Positions 30,069 to 42,937 of a stretch of 64,000 nt of DNA are shown in pieces (within the stretch, counting starts at the first letter, position 1; every line of letters starts with the position of its first letter). This DNA is from Phallusia mammillata (Eukaryota; Chordata; Ascidiacea; Phlebobranchia; Ascidiidae). The translations under genes and the position numbers were made by a program. The notes under the pieces are model-generated. The model worked only from the letters and a program-made list of their open reading frames with translations. It did no database searches and was not told the origin of the DNA. Location of the stretch: the NCBI GenBank assembly GCA_003260075.1, contig QLIY01000840.1, positions 5,113-69,112 on the forward strand, read 5' to 3'.

Positions 30069-30074
30069 TTTATT
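30069..30074 (-). terminator. Candidate RTEL1 poly(A) signal
   Basis: AATAAA on the minus strand, about 257 nt after the RTEL1 stop codon at 30331-30333. Confidence 0.4.
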
Positions 30075-30330
30075 ATAGGAATGAAAAGAACTAGACACAT
30101 TCAAGCACACTTAATGGCATCAAATGCACAACAGCGACATTTCTTCTTCGAATTGAACTTGTTTCGAAATACCGGGCGATATTGCTTTCACCCTAATAGG
30201 CCTATAGGGTATACGCTGGATGATTGCACTGACCAATCCACGAATTTTCCATTTTTGAGTCAAAGCAAGAACTGGGTGTTGGAGTTTAAACATCAGATTG
30301 TAATGGACGTTTCAACACAACAAAGTTGGG

Positions 30331-33300
30331 CTACGTGTTCGATTCTGTTTGGGTGAGAATGCATTTTTGTCCAGTGAGGATCTCACACAGCTCACTATAG
30401 CGTGTGTGATGCTTTGGACGCACGAAGCGGACGAAAGCCCGGAGCAGGTAATGGTGGGCGGGATTGTCAAGAAAAAGTCCCGCCAAAGATTCCACGAGAG
30501 TCTCGATGTTTTCTTTTTGTCGGTAGGTCTCAGTTGCGCCTTTAAGTGTCTTATAACCCTCGCTGTTAAGGACTTTCTTGATGGTCTGCAGAAGTCCACC
30601 TGCTGGCCCGAACCGAGCACGACGCTCGTCTGCGAATGAATATCCTGCTTAGCATAATTTGATGGAACATATTATATTTTTAACAATCTGTTGCTTTTTA
30701 AGTTTTTTTGATAAGCTATCACCAAGACAGTCTGTGAAATAACTAAAAGCTGTTTCTATATGTGGCAAAACAAGTTGCATCATTTTTTCGCGCAGTTATT
30801 TCTTCACATTAGTGGTTTGGTAATTTTAGGGGGAATGTTAATTTTTACATCATAGAGGCAAAGTTATGTAAAATGATTATATCTTGTTTATTTTTGATTC
30901 CTATTTCTCTTTTTTTTCCTTTGTATTTGAAAAATCACTTTGGACTTTCTGCGAATCCTTTTTTATGTTTGTTATACAGGTAAATCTTTAGCATTACTTC
31001 GCAAAAGGTTGCATTACTTCGCATAGCATTACAGATATAAGGTGCGACCGTATTCGCAGGATTCGGAGATGGTGATGGGTTGCCAAGCAGCACTGCCACA
31101 TAGTTTTGGGCGTTTATTGTTTAATCCGCGATTTTATATGCTTTATTCAGAAGCAAACAACTAGTGACAAGCAAACGACCAAGATTTATAGCTTGCAACC
31201 AGCGGTAATAGTTCCGGGTAAATTATTATTTACCGTCCCAGATAAGTTAAACGATGTGTTCAATACGGCTCCTTTGGCACTTAGTTTTAAATACTGTTTA
31301 TGGTATGCCACGTTTCATGGATCCCTATTGCGTAGCCCCTATATGTGGTTGTTAAACTCGTTACGGTTATTAGCCCTACCGCAACTGTGTAAATACGCAT
31401 CAAGATTGAGCCCGAATTAGGACTGCTCCTTGTATTATAGAACTGATACAAAGGTACATCAACATCAACAAAACACGTCGAATTTTGACAGTAAAACAAA
31501 CAGATTTGACATGTTTTATGTGTAAACAGTAGGTATCTTAGGATGTTGTAAATGTCCAGTTAAAAACAGCGGATGGAAGATGAAAAAAAACACGCAGGGC
31601 CTTTAAAGTCATTTGTTAACCCTTAACTCAAATCAAAGCGACTTAACAAGCGCACAGAAGCCACATCCGAATTTCAAATCAATAAAAAAATGAAATCAAA
31701 GGCGTTTGCGTTCGATGATCAGGGGCCAAAGGGGCGGTGTGGCGTGATCTGGCAAAAACGGTGAAACTCTGATCCAGGTTGCGCAAGCTAAGCTCTTAAC
31801 CGGCGATGTTTGGTTTGCCCCTAAAACGCATTTTCATAACCCCGTGCGGTTAAACCGGCTCAGCGGACCGCACGTCCGCGGCCTTATAGTAACTCGGTAA
31901 CGGGAAACTATAGCGTCTCCGGCGTTCGGGCTCTGTTAGTAGATGCTCCGAGTAAACAAAGGGTTTACAGCGAGGACACAACTGGCATTGAACGTGGATT
32001 TTGCGACAGTGCAAACTGCAGATGTGTTTTCATTCTGTAACCATGTAACGTAAGCGCTGTGACAATTAAAGTGGGCCCCGTGCAGAGATCAACAATGCTC
32101 AACATTTTATATTACCACAGCTATTTTTTGGGCAGCTCATGTACAGTATTGAGCTTTGTTTTGTGTTAAATAAGGGTTGTAAAAATGTATCGTAATCAAA
32201 AATACAGTCTATTTTTTAAAAATAAACAGTCTGCGAACAGCTTTTGAAAGACCAATCCATTCGCCACCTTCGTGGTTAGTAAATTTGATTAGTTTGTGTG
32301 CATTAGTATTAAAAATAGGGCCAATGATAATTTAATCCACACTTTTGAGCAATGCGTTAAACCTGGCTGTTCTTGAGTCGGTCCGTTACTTGTGGAAGGC
32401 TTCGCGTCTTCCAGTGGTGTTTCCATGGTGGGCGGACGCTAAAATTGCAAGTGAAGTTGGAGAAAGTCCAGTGGGCACAAAAGACTTTAAATTATAATGC
32501 GACACAACCTTGATTTTAATTTTCTTTTTCTTCTGCGTTTCCGCCATCCTTCGATCCATGACGAGAAGATGCGTCGACATAGGGTGCGCCTATGACGTCA
32601 TAAAAGAAGTCATCAATAACTTAACATGATCAATCTTAGAGCTCCTCTGGCAATTTTATTTTGCTAGAAGAGCTATATAAGGTTGATAATAGGCCTGGCA
32701 GCAACAGCTTATTTAGATTCAACATGATATTTGTGTTTGAAAAAGTTTTAGTACATAATAATTCCTGAAAGAAAAAAGATCAAACCTCAGCTTCGCCCAA
32801 GTTTGTTGGTTCTTCCTCTTCTGTGACGTCATTGCACTGGTCCAAAGCGTCAAGGAGATTCGCTTTTTTTGAATCGTTGCTGCAAAAGTTGTAAATCGGT
32901 CTCAGCGGCATAATAGTTGTCCGTTAGGGTTGAAATGGACAGAATTGATTGGAGTAAAAAGGTTACAACCACACCCTTTCATTTATGATGCATCAGCACA
33001 AAACGCGGACAAAAGTAAACGAACGATGTAGCCGTTTGAAGCGCTTTCTGGAATTATATCGCATTATTTATTGCACTTGTCGTTGCCCCTAAACAGGCCG
33101 TTTGGGCGGGATGCGAACCGTTCCAGAACCACACCGCAAAACAAACGCCATTACCGCTCAGGTATGCTGGCTCAGCAAGCTTAACACACAAGTACAGATT
33201 AAAATCCTTTAATCTGCAACGTTATATGTGCTCCCTAGGGTAGCGACAAGAGCTCATTGCAAACTCATACCGTTTCTGCCGTCTATGTATTGCAGCTCAT

Positions 33301-36300
33301 TAGAGCCTACCACATTAAGTCGGATAAACAGACTGGCGCGCGGGAAACATTCCATAGAATATGATGGCCACTTTGCAAATGCTTTGATATTCGTTTTTTT
33401 TTTTCGTTTTCGCTGTATAGAATGTTGACCCTTTTAGTGCAAAAATGGAAAAGTACTGATAAATTCATTAAAGTGGTTGTAACGGGATATTTCGTTGGTA
33501 TATTTGCAATCAAGGATTGTTTATGCAAAGAGTGAATGCAGAATTGCGACACGACCTGTGGTGCCTATATTCTCCGTTTATTGTTGATCAACAAGTCCGT
33601 AGACACCTAACGCACGCAAAAGAGTAGGTCATCAACTGAGGAAAACCGTTAAAAATAAGTTTTTAGGCGAAGTTATTGTCGTACTACAAAGCGACGCACA
33701 CCGCAAACAAGACTGCAGAGTTATTGATATGGGAAAGCCGCAATCTCAATAACCAACCGCGCAAACAGAAGTTTTGGTGTTTTCGTGGTTTTCCACAATC
33801 CCGATCTTATGCGTTGGCAATATGACTTGGCAAATAGCAACAAGTTAACTTGGCTCTGCAAGATCGTGTCATTATTGCCGACAACATTCCCTCTGGGATC
33901 TAACCGCATGGCAAACTCCACACAAACACACACTTACCCATGATCGACTCTCTTGCGCTTTCTAGTGTTTAGAGTGGAGGCTTGACACATACAGTCCGGC
34001 GCAAAAGTTGAATTGCTACAAAAATACATTTAATACTGATTTAAGTCAGTCACAAAGCGCCTACTGCGACTCTTCCCAGTTTGGCTTGTTGTGATTTTAT
34101 TTAGTGATGCACCGAACCCGCCTAAAAAGGTTCGGGCCGAAACCGAAACATTGGAAAACAACGGATTCGGCCGAAATGTTTCGGCCAACCGAAACTTCGG
34201 TGCATCACTAATTTTATTTACACGTTACTTGGCATTAGAACACTTAATGCTTCGACGTTGCCAACCTTAATGTTTATCAAGCAAATAACTTTTGGACGTC
34301 AAAGCAAGCGTTTGACAAATTTACGAAAAAATTTCAATGCGTCCTAATATACGGTATACAGTAAAAATGCCAAACAACAAATGTCAAAAAGTCGGATAAG
34401 ATTTTAAGCTCTGAAATGTGGCAATGCTACTTATTTCAATTATGTTTCATACTTTGGTTTGTTGACTCTGCTAGGCACATGGCAATCTGGGTCGCTCATT
34501 TTCGGTAATTTTGTGATGTCGTACATTTTTTTCATCCCTCCAAACGACACTTGACGGGAAGCGCTGCTACTAATGGTTGATTTGTCAGCTCGTTTATCGA
34601 TAGCTGGTTGACTTCGTTTCGGTTGTACAGCATCCTTTCCCGATAAAGACCTACAGAGAATATGATGAAGTGGGAAATCCTATTTTTTCAATGGAAAAAT
34701 TTTGGGACTAGAGAAAAGTCGTTACATACCGGAGACGAAAATTTTCCTTTTCTCTGACTGAGCAGAAAAATGATCTGAGTCTTCGCATTGCCTTGGGGCA
34801 GTCGTCGAAAGACGTAACATGACTTTGAATCCACTGGGGAAGCTGAGGACACAAGGAAAATTATGGTAACACAATAATATTATTAAGTCGGCTTCAAAGG
34901 CTTACTGTACTGCTGGTTATAATAGACCTTTAAATAGTATACAATAAAGCACAGTAACACTGTTTATGTCATTCAAAGGAATATCAAATGGTTTATCATA
35001 TACAGTGTTCTACACCAGGGGTGTCAAACTCGTGGGGTTCGTGGGCCATATTGCAGTTTAGAAATTATGCCAAGGGCCGCATGTGATTTTTAATCTAGTT
35101 TTATACACTTAAACAACCTTGCACACAGTGTGAAGATCAGTCTTAACTGTCTATAACGTCATAATTTACGTTGTAACGCTTGTGGTGCCTGTTTTTTCGC
35201 AGCATTATTTGTACACAATATGCGGGCAAAAAGTCTGATGCATACGGCTACTAGGCTGGTGATACTCTTTTCAGTACCACAAAATCTGTTTAGAGCAGTT
35301 TGAAAACCAAATTTTTGGCAAAGGAGTTTTAATAGATACCGCCAGTAGATAAACATGTTCACGGCCGCACAAACTCGTCTATGTGGCCGTACAGCTGCAG
35401 GTTGTATGTACACCCTTGACTGACGCTGTGAGGAACGGTTTTATTATCGTTTCTACTCATAACATATGAACGTTTATTTATTAATTAATTTTCTGTAAAT
35501 GTCTGTATAAATAATAGCTTTCACTTTAAAAAGTAAGAACATTTTATTATAGGCTAATTAGACAAAAATCTGACAAAATGCTACAATTGTTGTTGAGTGT
35601 TCGTGGGCCGCATTGAAGGGCTTCGTGGGCCGCATGTGGCCCGCGGGCCGCGAGTTTGACACCCCTGTTCCACACTACAGGCTTCAAAAATCGATACAAG
35701 ATATCCTTTGAGATAAAAGTGGTAGTTTTTAAAAGTAAACAACTTATGTAGTAAAAAATGGTAAAAAGAACTGCAAAAGAACTCCGTCAAATTAATCAAA
35801 TCTGACCTGGTAACAGTCGCAAGAGTACAGCTTTTTTACACGCCATCGACATACACACAGGTACAGTACAGGGTGGATTTAAGCAGATTAACACAACGAG
35901 ATACTGACCTCATTCACTTGGTCTTTTCTGGTGAAGCGCTGATCGCAAAGGATAATCGCCCCGTAGTCGTATCGATGACGTATTACGCGTCCGATTGCCT
36001 GATTGACAGCTCTACAAGCTTGCAAGCGATACCATTCAGAACCCGGAATAACCTGCCCGTCAAGTGGCACATAATTTATTACATAGGGGTTTAATCTCCT
36101 CAAACCGAAATCAAATATATTTTTGCTCCTTAAACCAGTTGGAATTGGTCAGTGATTTTAAGACAAGTATGCTCGTAAAAGAATGTACAATAAAGCGGGT
36201 TTAAATTGGAGTTAAACTCTTTTTGTAGGTTGTTAATGCGTCAACGAAAAAGTAAACGGGTTTAACACAATAATCATTCAATTACTAACTAAAAGAAACA

Positions 36301-39300
36301 TCGTAACTCCCAACAAACTGGAGTGTCGTTGGATGGCTACACTTGCCCATACGGCCTATCTCTCGTCACCAGCTGCACTAATCAGACCCCATACGTCGAA
36401 ACAGTGTGCACTGTCTGCGGCTTATCAAAAGAAACATCGTCATCGGAAGACATAGAGAATACAAACGTCTAAACATACTTTTGGTACTCCGGAGCGCTTC
36501 AGGTCGTCGAGAAAAGACATCTTTAACTTCACTTTCGCATCTTGGGTTGGAGGAAACGGAATCCCTACGATAAGTACAGCACGACCGTTGTCATTGGCGA
36601 AGTCGAGGCCCTCAGAAACCTAAAGAAACCAAAATCACGTGGGTCACCACTAAAATACTAAAATATATCGAGCTTTTGTCCACATAAACTTGCGGTGACA
36701 AAAAAGCCTGGAATAAGAATTCAATGCGAGTGGGCTCAACATAAAACAAAAACTTCTGAATATTGCGCAATTTTAAGAATGCAATTTATTGAACACGAGA
36801 TTCACGTACAGTAAACCTCGGTTAATCTGGACCAAAAAATTGTTCGGATTAGGCGAAGATCCGGACTAACCGATGTCGATTAGTTAAAGCATTACTACAT
36901 TACAAATCATTTTGAAACTCGAGTTTTCTCCGAGTTAGGCAAAGATCCGGATTAACCGAAAAAGATCCGAGGTTTATTGTATAACGTTAGTTGTGATCGG
37001 AGCATCAAGTTTTATGGAAAGAAAGGTGTCGAGCGCCACCAAGCGACATCATTTTGCGTGAACTTTGTGAAGTTAAGTGTGAACTTTTCAATCGACTGCG
37101 CAAATGCTTTCTTAAACCTTATGGTAGCAACAACGATACTCGGTACTTGTTTCTTTTCCGAGTACGGATTACACACTCATGTTTCTAAATCCATCTCCGC
37201 TTTCCTAGCGGAACTGAAGAGCTTTTCAGTTGTCTGAAGTGGAAAGCTTTAATGAAAGTATTAAAACATCATTTTGGACATGAAGGGTTGTTCACATTGT
37301 CACAAAACGGTTTAAAGTGGGCGGTTGGTCAAAATCCTTGTTTCTCGATACTATTTTTGGACCGGATTCGTCTTTAAAAGGTGTTTGGCTTGAGTTCTGC
37401 TACTTAGATGTGAGTAATGCGTCAACCTCACTGCTGGTAAACCACGCTTACAAGCGTTACCTGAAAATGGTTCACTACCATACCATGCATTGTGCAGTAA
37501 AAATAAACAGGTGTCCACATGATCTGAATAGTATAAAATCACAATTAAAATCACCACCACGTACCGTCGATGACTTTAGCTTCAAGCTTTTAAAGAAACC
37601 TTTGAACTATTTTAACACTGATTTTGTGCCAAATCTTTAAGCGTACCTTTCCCCTGCATATGGCGAAGAGGGCTCCACCCTGTGGTGATTTGACATCAGA
37701 GTAGAATTTTTCGATGGCGTCCTTTAGTTCACCCTTGCCGCGAGGTTCAACAGTGCATAGTTTGGTTGATTCCAACTTTCGCATAACGTCTGAGCTTTCC
37801 TGAATAGTAAGTGAGGATGTAAAAAATAAAAGCAAAAAAAGGCAACAAATGTCTTAGAACAGTAGCGAATAAAATTTAGTCAATGTATATGTGTGTAATT
37901 GTTTTGTTTTTAAAAAGCTCGACATTGCGCAAGCACAAATCCACCTTTTCCTCTGAATTCCCAAAAATAGTTGCTGAATTGACGTTGTTAATAAAAACTC
38001 AAAACCAATACTGAAGACCATTTCCAGTTACTTTTCGTCCGCTGGTTATTAACACAATCCAAAACTCTCACCCTCCACGCTTTTACATAATGTTCCATGG
38101 CAGCATAAGATGGAAAGAAGACAAGTAGGCCACCAGGTGACGCCTTTGCCACTTCAGCCACTGTGTTACCAAGCTCAACAACTTGTTCCATAACGCCGCG
38201 AGATTTAACCCCCCCCCCCCCCCCCCCCCCCCATGTGGATTCCAGTTTGACGCCGTTCATCCCGCGCGTCAACGAAGCCACAAATATCTGGTGCTTGTCA
38301 ATCACGTGACCATTTACCAGCGTGATGGGAAAGTCCCTTTACAGAAATACGAGATAATGGTCTTCAATGAAGTGTTAAAAATAATGATAGAGGTTTGAAA
38401 ACCTATAGGAAACAATATCAGGCCATAAACTTCCTAACTTACACGTGAAGTTCGGATACAAAAGAGTCGATCGGTGAAATGGTTCCACTAGTCAATATCA
38501 AGTTCCTTGATCCGTTTCGTACAAGATCCTGCATTGCGTATCCCGGACTAAAACACCAGTAGGAAATCGTGCGGCCTACGTGGGAAAATATTTTTCATAA
38601 GGTATCCACACTGCACCGAAACCATCAATAACTCTAGCCTATTCGTTATCGAACAGCGTTTCATAACTAAACAACGTTACGAACATTTCGTATCACAGCA
38701 TAGCTTACTTGGTTTCGATTTTAACGTTCCTTTGTCCTTCTTCCACAAATCCTTCTTGCCGGTTTTAGGTGCATCTTCGCATATGTGAACCCGGTAGAAT
38801 CGGGTGAGTTCCTCTATCGAAGGCCGAGCAGGTGCTGAATAAATTGAGAATGTGGGTGTTCCGGCGTCCCCTGGCCCAGTCGAGGATGCACTGAAAGCCA
38901 CCTTGATAATTTCAGAGAATTTCTGGAGAGCAGTACCACGCGTCCGAAATGAGTTGCTTACTGAAATATCAAAATTGCTTGTCCAACTGCAGTATTGCTG
39001 ATGACATGATTTGCATATATGTTGACAGTAAGGTGGAGAATAAAAACCCAAATTAATGGTGCACAAATACACTGGGTAGGAAAGTTAGGAAGTTTGTTTA
39101 CTATAATTAGTTAATATTATTCAGCAAATCAATGTGTAGACAAGATTTAACTAAAAATACACCAGTTACATGTAGATAAGTAGGATGAAATTTTGTCCAT
39201 AAGTTCCAGGAGAATTTCATGTGTATCAAAGGTCAAGTTGACTTTGCTGAAGAAATCAAATATATACCTGCCACAAAAAGAACATGAAAAAACTAGAAAA

Positions 39301-41600
39301 ACACATCACACACTTTCATGTTGCTTAAACCAGGGCTACTCAAACTTTCTTGCTCTGCGACCCATTCTGAAACATAAATTTCTACACGACCCCTTGATGG
39401 GTATAGCCCAGGGGTGCACAACCTTTTCGCTATGACGGCCGCATCACAGATCTTTATTTCACCAGCGGCCGCTTATTGCCTGCTTGCTTGTGTCTAAAAT
39501 TACTGATGTAAAGAAATACTTATATATTATACATATATATATACTATCTAATGGCGCCTAAAAAGCCTAAATTAATTTCTAACTTGATGCACAAATTGAC
39601 AGTCTTATCTTTTTATGACGTCCTAACTGAAACGGTCCCCCAAATTTCTCCAGCGGTTTCCCAAAATTTGCCAGTAGCCTAATAAATAATTCGTTTAAGC
39701 AAATATGGCTATTTTTTGGTATTTAAATGAAACACTTGCGGTCTCTTAAAACTACTTAGCGGCCACCCAAACCAAACCTTAAAAAAAACCTGCACACTCA
39801 TACCATTTATTGTGACTGACATAAAATGTATAAAGTTTCGCGACCCCAAAATTAAATTCCGACCCACAGTTTGAGAAGCGCTGGCTTAAACCAACCTTCC
39901 TGGTTCTGATTTGCTTTTTGATGCTGGGAGTTCAATTTTATCAAGGTGTTCTTCCAATGCAAGAAAAAATGACTTCATTAAAGCAACATCATCCTTTTTA
40001 AATTCGGACAATGCTAAAATACAACCACATGAATTTTTTTGGCATAGTTATACATAATCTTGCAGGAAAGAAGAAATTACCAGTTGTTTCACCAGCTTCA
40101 TGGCCATCTGCCACAGTTCCAGTCTCAGCCATCTTTGTAACAGCATTTAAAAGATCTCCCACTTCTTCAATGCAATTAGCTATGTCCAACGAGGACAAAT
40201 CGAATGATGCTGATTCTTCACATAGTTTCTCCTAGGAATAGACATCATTTGTACAATCTTTTTTAAATATATGAACTACTGTATATTTCAGGAAAGTGTT
40301 ATTATATTTGTACCAAGTTTAAGATGCTTAATATTAGAAAAAAACTCATTAATTAGTAATTATTACCAAGTTATGAGCTTCATCAAATATAATCACATTT
40401 CCTCCAATTTCCAGATTATGTGACCTTCTGGACTTTCGATCAAGCAGGTAATTATATGGTGTAAAAATCACACCACACTCAACTTGTTTTGAAACTTCCC
40501 TGGTAGAATAGTAGGGACAGGCATTTCTTTTGTTTCCAAGTTGTACAAGCTCTTCTATATCCATTACTTCTTTGGTGAAGATTCCATTTTTCCTTGCATC
40601 TTAAAAAGACCAGAGTACAATCGACAGTACTTTTATTACATTACACATGTTTGAAGTGAGGGCATTTAAAGCTCAAGAAAAAGGTTTTAGGAGGGTTAAG
40701 TTTTATTCGGAGGCATTTAACATTAACAGGTCCATCGCTAGCATTAAAAAACAACAACAATCAAAATCCAATGATAAAAAATAGCGATGCAAAAACATGA
40801 AATGAAGTGGGGCATTCCATAAAAGGGGGTAAAAGAAAGTGTTTTTTGCACTCTTAATCTCTAAAACCATTCTGCTTCATTGATCCTTGAAGTATATAAT
40901 TCATACACACCATCAACATTGTTGTAGAAATGACACAAGTGCTTGTTAACCTTGTTTCTGCACATGTGGACCATGGTTTGATTGCTGGTTTGTTTCGATA
41001 CCTCTGGATGAATACACATTTGCTCTCGAGAACCGAGTAAACTGATAACAACTCTGCAGAATAAAAAAACATCGTATTACTGGTTTTTCTACTTGTCATC
41101 ATAAATGAATTGAGCTTACTGTTTTCCGTATGCTGTTCGCTTCAACTCTTTAACCACTTGGGACAGTTGGGAATGTGTACGAGATGCATAGATGATTTTT
41201 GCAACATTTGGGGTAGTTTCGTTGGGTGCTGCATTGTTTGCACCCCAAGCACCTAAACCTTCCTCTATCTATGGTCAAACAAACCAAACAAGTTACACAG
41301 AAATACTGCCTTATTAAAATTTTGAGTTTGTTATTGAAGTTATAACAGTTTTAACTGCAGAGGTTAACATACCTGCTTATCTTGGAGTTCAAGGGCTTTT
41401 ATTTTTTTAAGTTCTGAAAATCTCCATGCCAAGGTAGCGCACAACAGACAAAGAGTTTTGCCAGTTCCCGTTGGTGATTCCAGTACAGCGTTTTGTCCAG
41501 TCTGCAGGGCCTCAATTATCTTTGTCATGTAATTTGTTTGGACATCGTACGGAGTAAAGGGAAATTCCACGTTTACACCTAGGATATCCAACACAGGCAT
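30331..41600 (-). CDS. RTEL1: RTEL1-type Fe-S DEAH helicase
   Basis: Exons: 41600-41373, 41268-41120, 41053-40911, 40599-40367, 40231-40081, 40013-39896, 39267-39170, 38960-38709, 38575-38443, 38336-38072, 37799-37647, 36619-36479, 36052-35909, 34842-34730, 34650-34453, 32879-32786, 32589-32390 and ~30629-30331 (TAG). Walker A SPTGTGKT is at residues 42-49. All four Fe-S cysteines are present (MCIH, HMCR, HLCH, NACPYY). DEAH is near 246-249, then LILTSGT, SEGLDF and [18 protein letters not shown] and KIKIKVVSH match the RTEL1 linker, and the last exon carries a harmonin-like domain ([19 protein letters not shown]), so it is RTEL1 rather than FANCJ, XPD or DDX11. RTEL1 unwinds D-loops, T-loops and G-quadruplexes. 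The phase between the last two listed exons does not match, so a small exon is missing from my model. Eight Gly at ~538-545 come from a C-run and are probably false. Confidence 0.93.
34102..34210. mobile_element. 109-bp hAT MITE in an RTEL1 intron
   Basis: Termini TAGTGATGCACCGAA and TTCGGTGCATCACTA are a perfect inverted pair, flanked by perfect 8-bp duplications ATTTTATT (34094-34101, 34211-34218). The interior is nearly palindromic and rich in TTCGGCCGAA. The element at 42298 is a longer relative. Confidence 0.9.
35016..35667. mobile_element. 652-bp hAT non-autonomous element in an RTEL1 intron
   Basis: Termini CAGGGGTGTCAAACTCG and CGAGTTTGACACCCCTG are perfectly inverted. Flanks TTCTACAC (35008-35015) and TTCCACAC (35668-35675) are an 8-bp duplication with one mismatch. 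Subterminal GGGCCGCATG motifs are present; no transposase frame. Confidence 0.9.
36809..36979. mobile_element. 171-bp Tc1/mariner (pogo-like) MITE
   Basis: Termini CAGTAAACCTCGG and CCGAGGTTTATTG, flanked by TA on both sides. The CAGTNNACCTCGG ends and TA target fit pogo/Tigger-type elements. The interior repeats GATCCGGATTAACCGA-like motifs. It lies in an RTEL1 intron. Confidence 0.75.
38209..38232. other. 24-C run inside an RTEL1 exon (probable gap)
   Basis: The run interrupts the exon 38336-38072 between codons for ESTW and KSRGVMEQ, where RTEL1 orthologues have an ordinary helical segment and not poly-Gly. It happens to keep the frame (8 codons). Unlike most other runs it has no duplicated flanks, so it is likely a true sequence gap of estimated length. 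Confidence 0.7.
39331..39883. mobile_element. 553-bp nested hAT element beside an RTEL1 splice donor
   Basis: Termini CAGGGCTACTCAAACT and AGTTTGAGAAGCGCTG with perfect duplications GCTTAAAC (39323-39330, 39884-39891). Inside are a 5' fragment of the family seen at 62098 (from 39409, CAGGGGTGCACAACC) and a degenerate copy of the 148-bp MITE family (about 39627-39795). The outer duplication ends 4 nt from the exon 39896-40013 donor. Confidence 0.85.
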
Positions 41601-42297
41601 GCTAAAAAGTGAACTAAAAGTTAACGAAATGTTCAAGTACAATCCCATGCAAATATTACCCGCCAGATGAAGGGAAGGGATAATTACTTTGAAGCCTAAC
41701 CCAAACGAACGAGTGAAACTTGATCTAATTACCTGAGAAGTAATGACGGATTAGCGGTATACACTCAGAAGCACAAACATTTAAATGTATTTACCTTTGC
41801 ATTATGACCATGTTTTGCCAACAATTTTGATTAATTTGTCATTGAAAAGGAACAGAGGACTTCTATGTGCATCGTAAATATCGCAAAGGAAATTGGCAAC
41901 AATTGTCCAGAGTGAAAACACAGAAAACAGGACTTCACTTGCTGGAAATGATACCAGGCAGCCAGTTAAATTGCTGTGAGTAAGAAATAACAAAAGTTTG
42001 AAATATTTTGAGCTTAATTTTATTATGTGACGTAAGCATTGTTGCCGTTGTGTGGATGTATTTGTTTACTTTCTGACTTGAATACAGGGGAAAACCCCTT
42101 ATAAGTTTGAAGGCCACAAGTTTTGTTAAACGAGGGGTTAAAAAGTGACTTTATATGTTTAACCATGCACACCAACCTATACTGGGCCCTGTAAATATTA
42201 ATTCAGCTTGTTGTTACTCTACTGTTTCCACACTTTGGTGCCGCTTTGTCGATACCGTGATTTCCAAAAGAACTTTACGTTAAATGTGTGTAGAAAT

Positions 42298-42777
42298 TAG
42301 AGATGTACCGAATATTCGGTTTGCCGAATTTATTCGGCCGAATCGGCCACTTTTGCAAAGATTCGGTTTCGGCCGAATAATTTGTTGCGATTCGGCCGAA
42401 ACCGAATCTTTTACGAACACATATTTAAAGCGTTAAACGTGTCTCTGCTTATAGTACCAACAAAAATCGCGCAAATCATTATATTTTTTAACACATTATC
42501 GTTTTCCCACTGCAGACAACTAATCAGTAATTCATTGTCGGGTTGGCAATCATGCTTGAGGCAATGTTAAACCCAACAGAACTAAAATAGGGACAAAACA
42601 CAACCATTCTGCACTAATTGCCTGGTAGATAAACTTATATTTTCATGTCAAACGCGTAGCGTACGACTTCGCGTGACGTCATAAATGATTCGGTTGATTC
42701 GGCCGAATTTATTCGGCAAAGCCACCGAATATTCGGTTTCGGCCGAATCGAAATTTCGCCGATTCGGCACATCACTA
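42298..42777. mobile_element. 480-bp hAT non-autonomous element
   Basis: It begins TAGAGATGTACCGAATATTCGG-like sequence and ends TTCGGCACATCACTA, flanked by GTAGAAAT (42290-42297) and GTAGAAAC (42778-42785), an 8-bp duplication with one mismatch. Multiple TTCGGCCGAA blocks lie near both ends, as in the 109-bp element at 34102. Confidence 0.85.
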
Positions 42778-42927
42778 GTAGAAACCCATGCAATATTCTA
42801 CAAACATGACAATGCGTGTTTGAAACACAAGGCAGATCAATGCCACGGACAGAAACAAACCTTAGTTTTTTTGTTGGTTATTTATCTGCGGTGTTGGAGT
42901 TTTGCTTGTGAGTCCAAAACCACACTA

Positions 42928-42937
42928 CCCCCCCCCC
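42928..42937. other. C-run between duplicated flanks (probable gap placeholder)
   Basis: About 102 bp at 42826-42927 recurs at 42938-43040 with 1-2 nt indels. Frames crossing it show a duplicated peptide that is an artefact. Confidence 0.85.

Noticed and set aside
34440-34452. TAA as the end of RTEL1
   Set aside because: A good donor at AAA|GTATGA leads in matching phase to exons with RTEL1 linker motifs and the harmonin-like domain.
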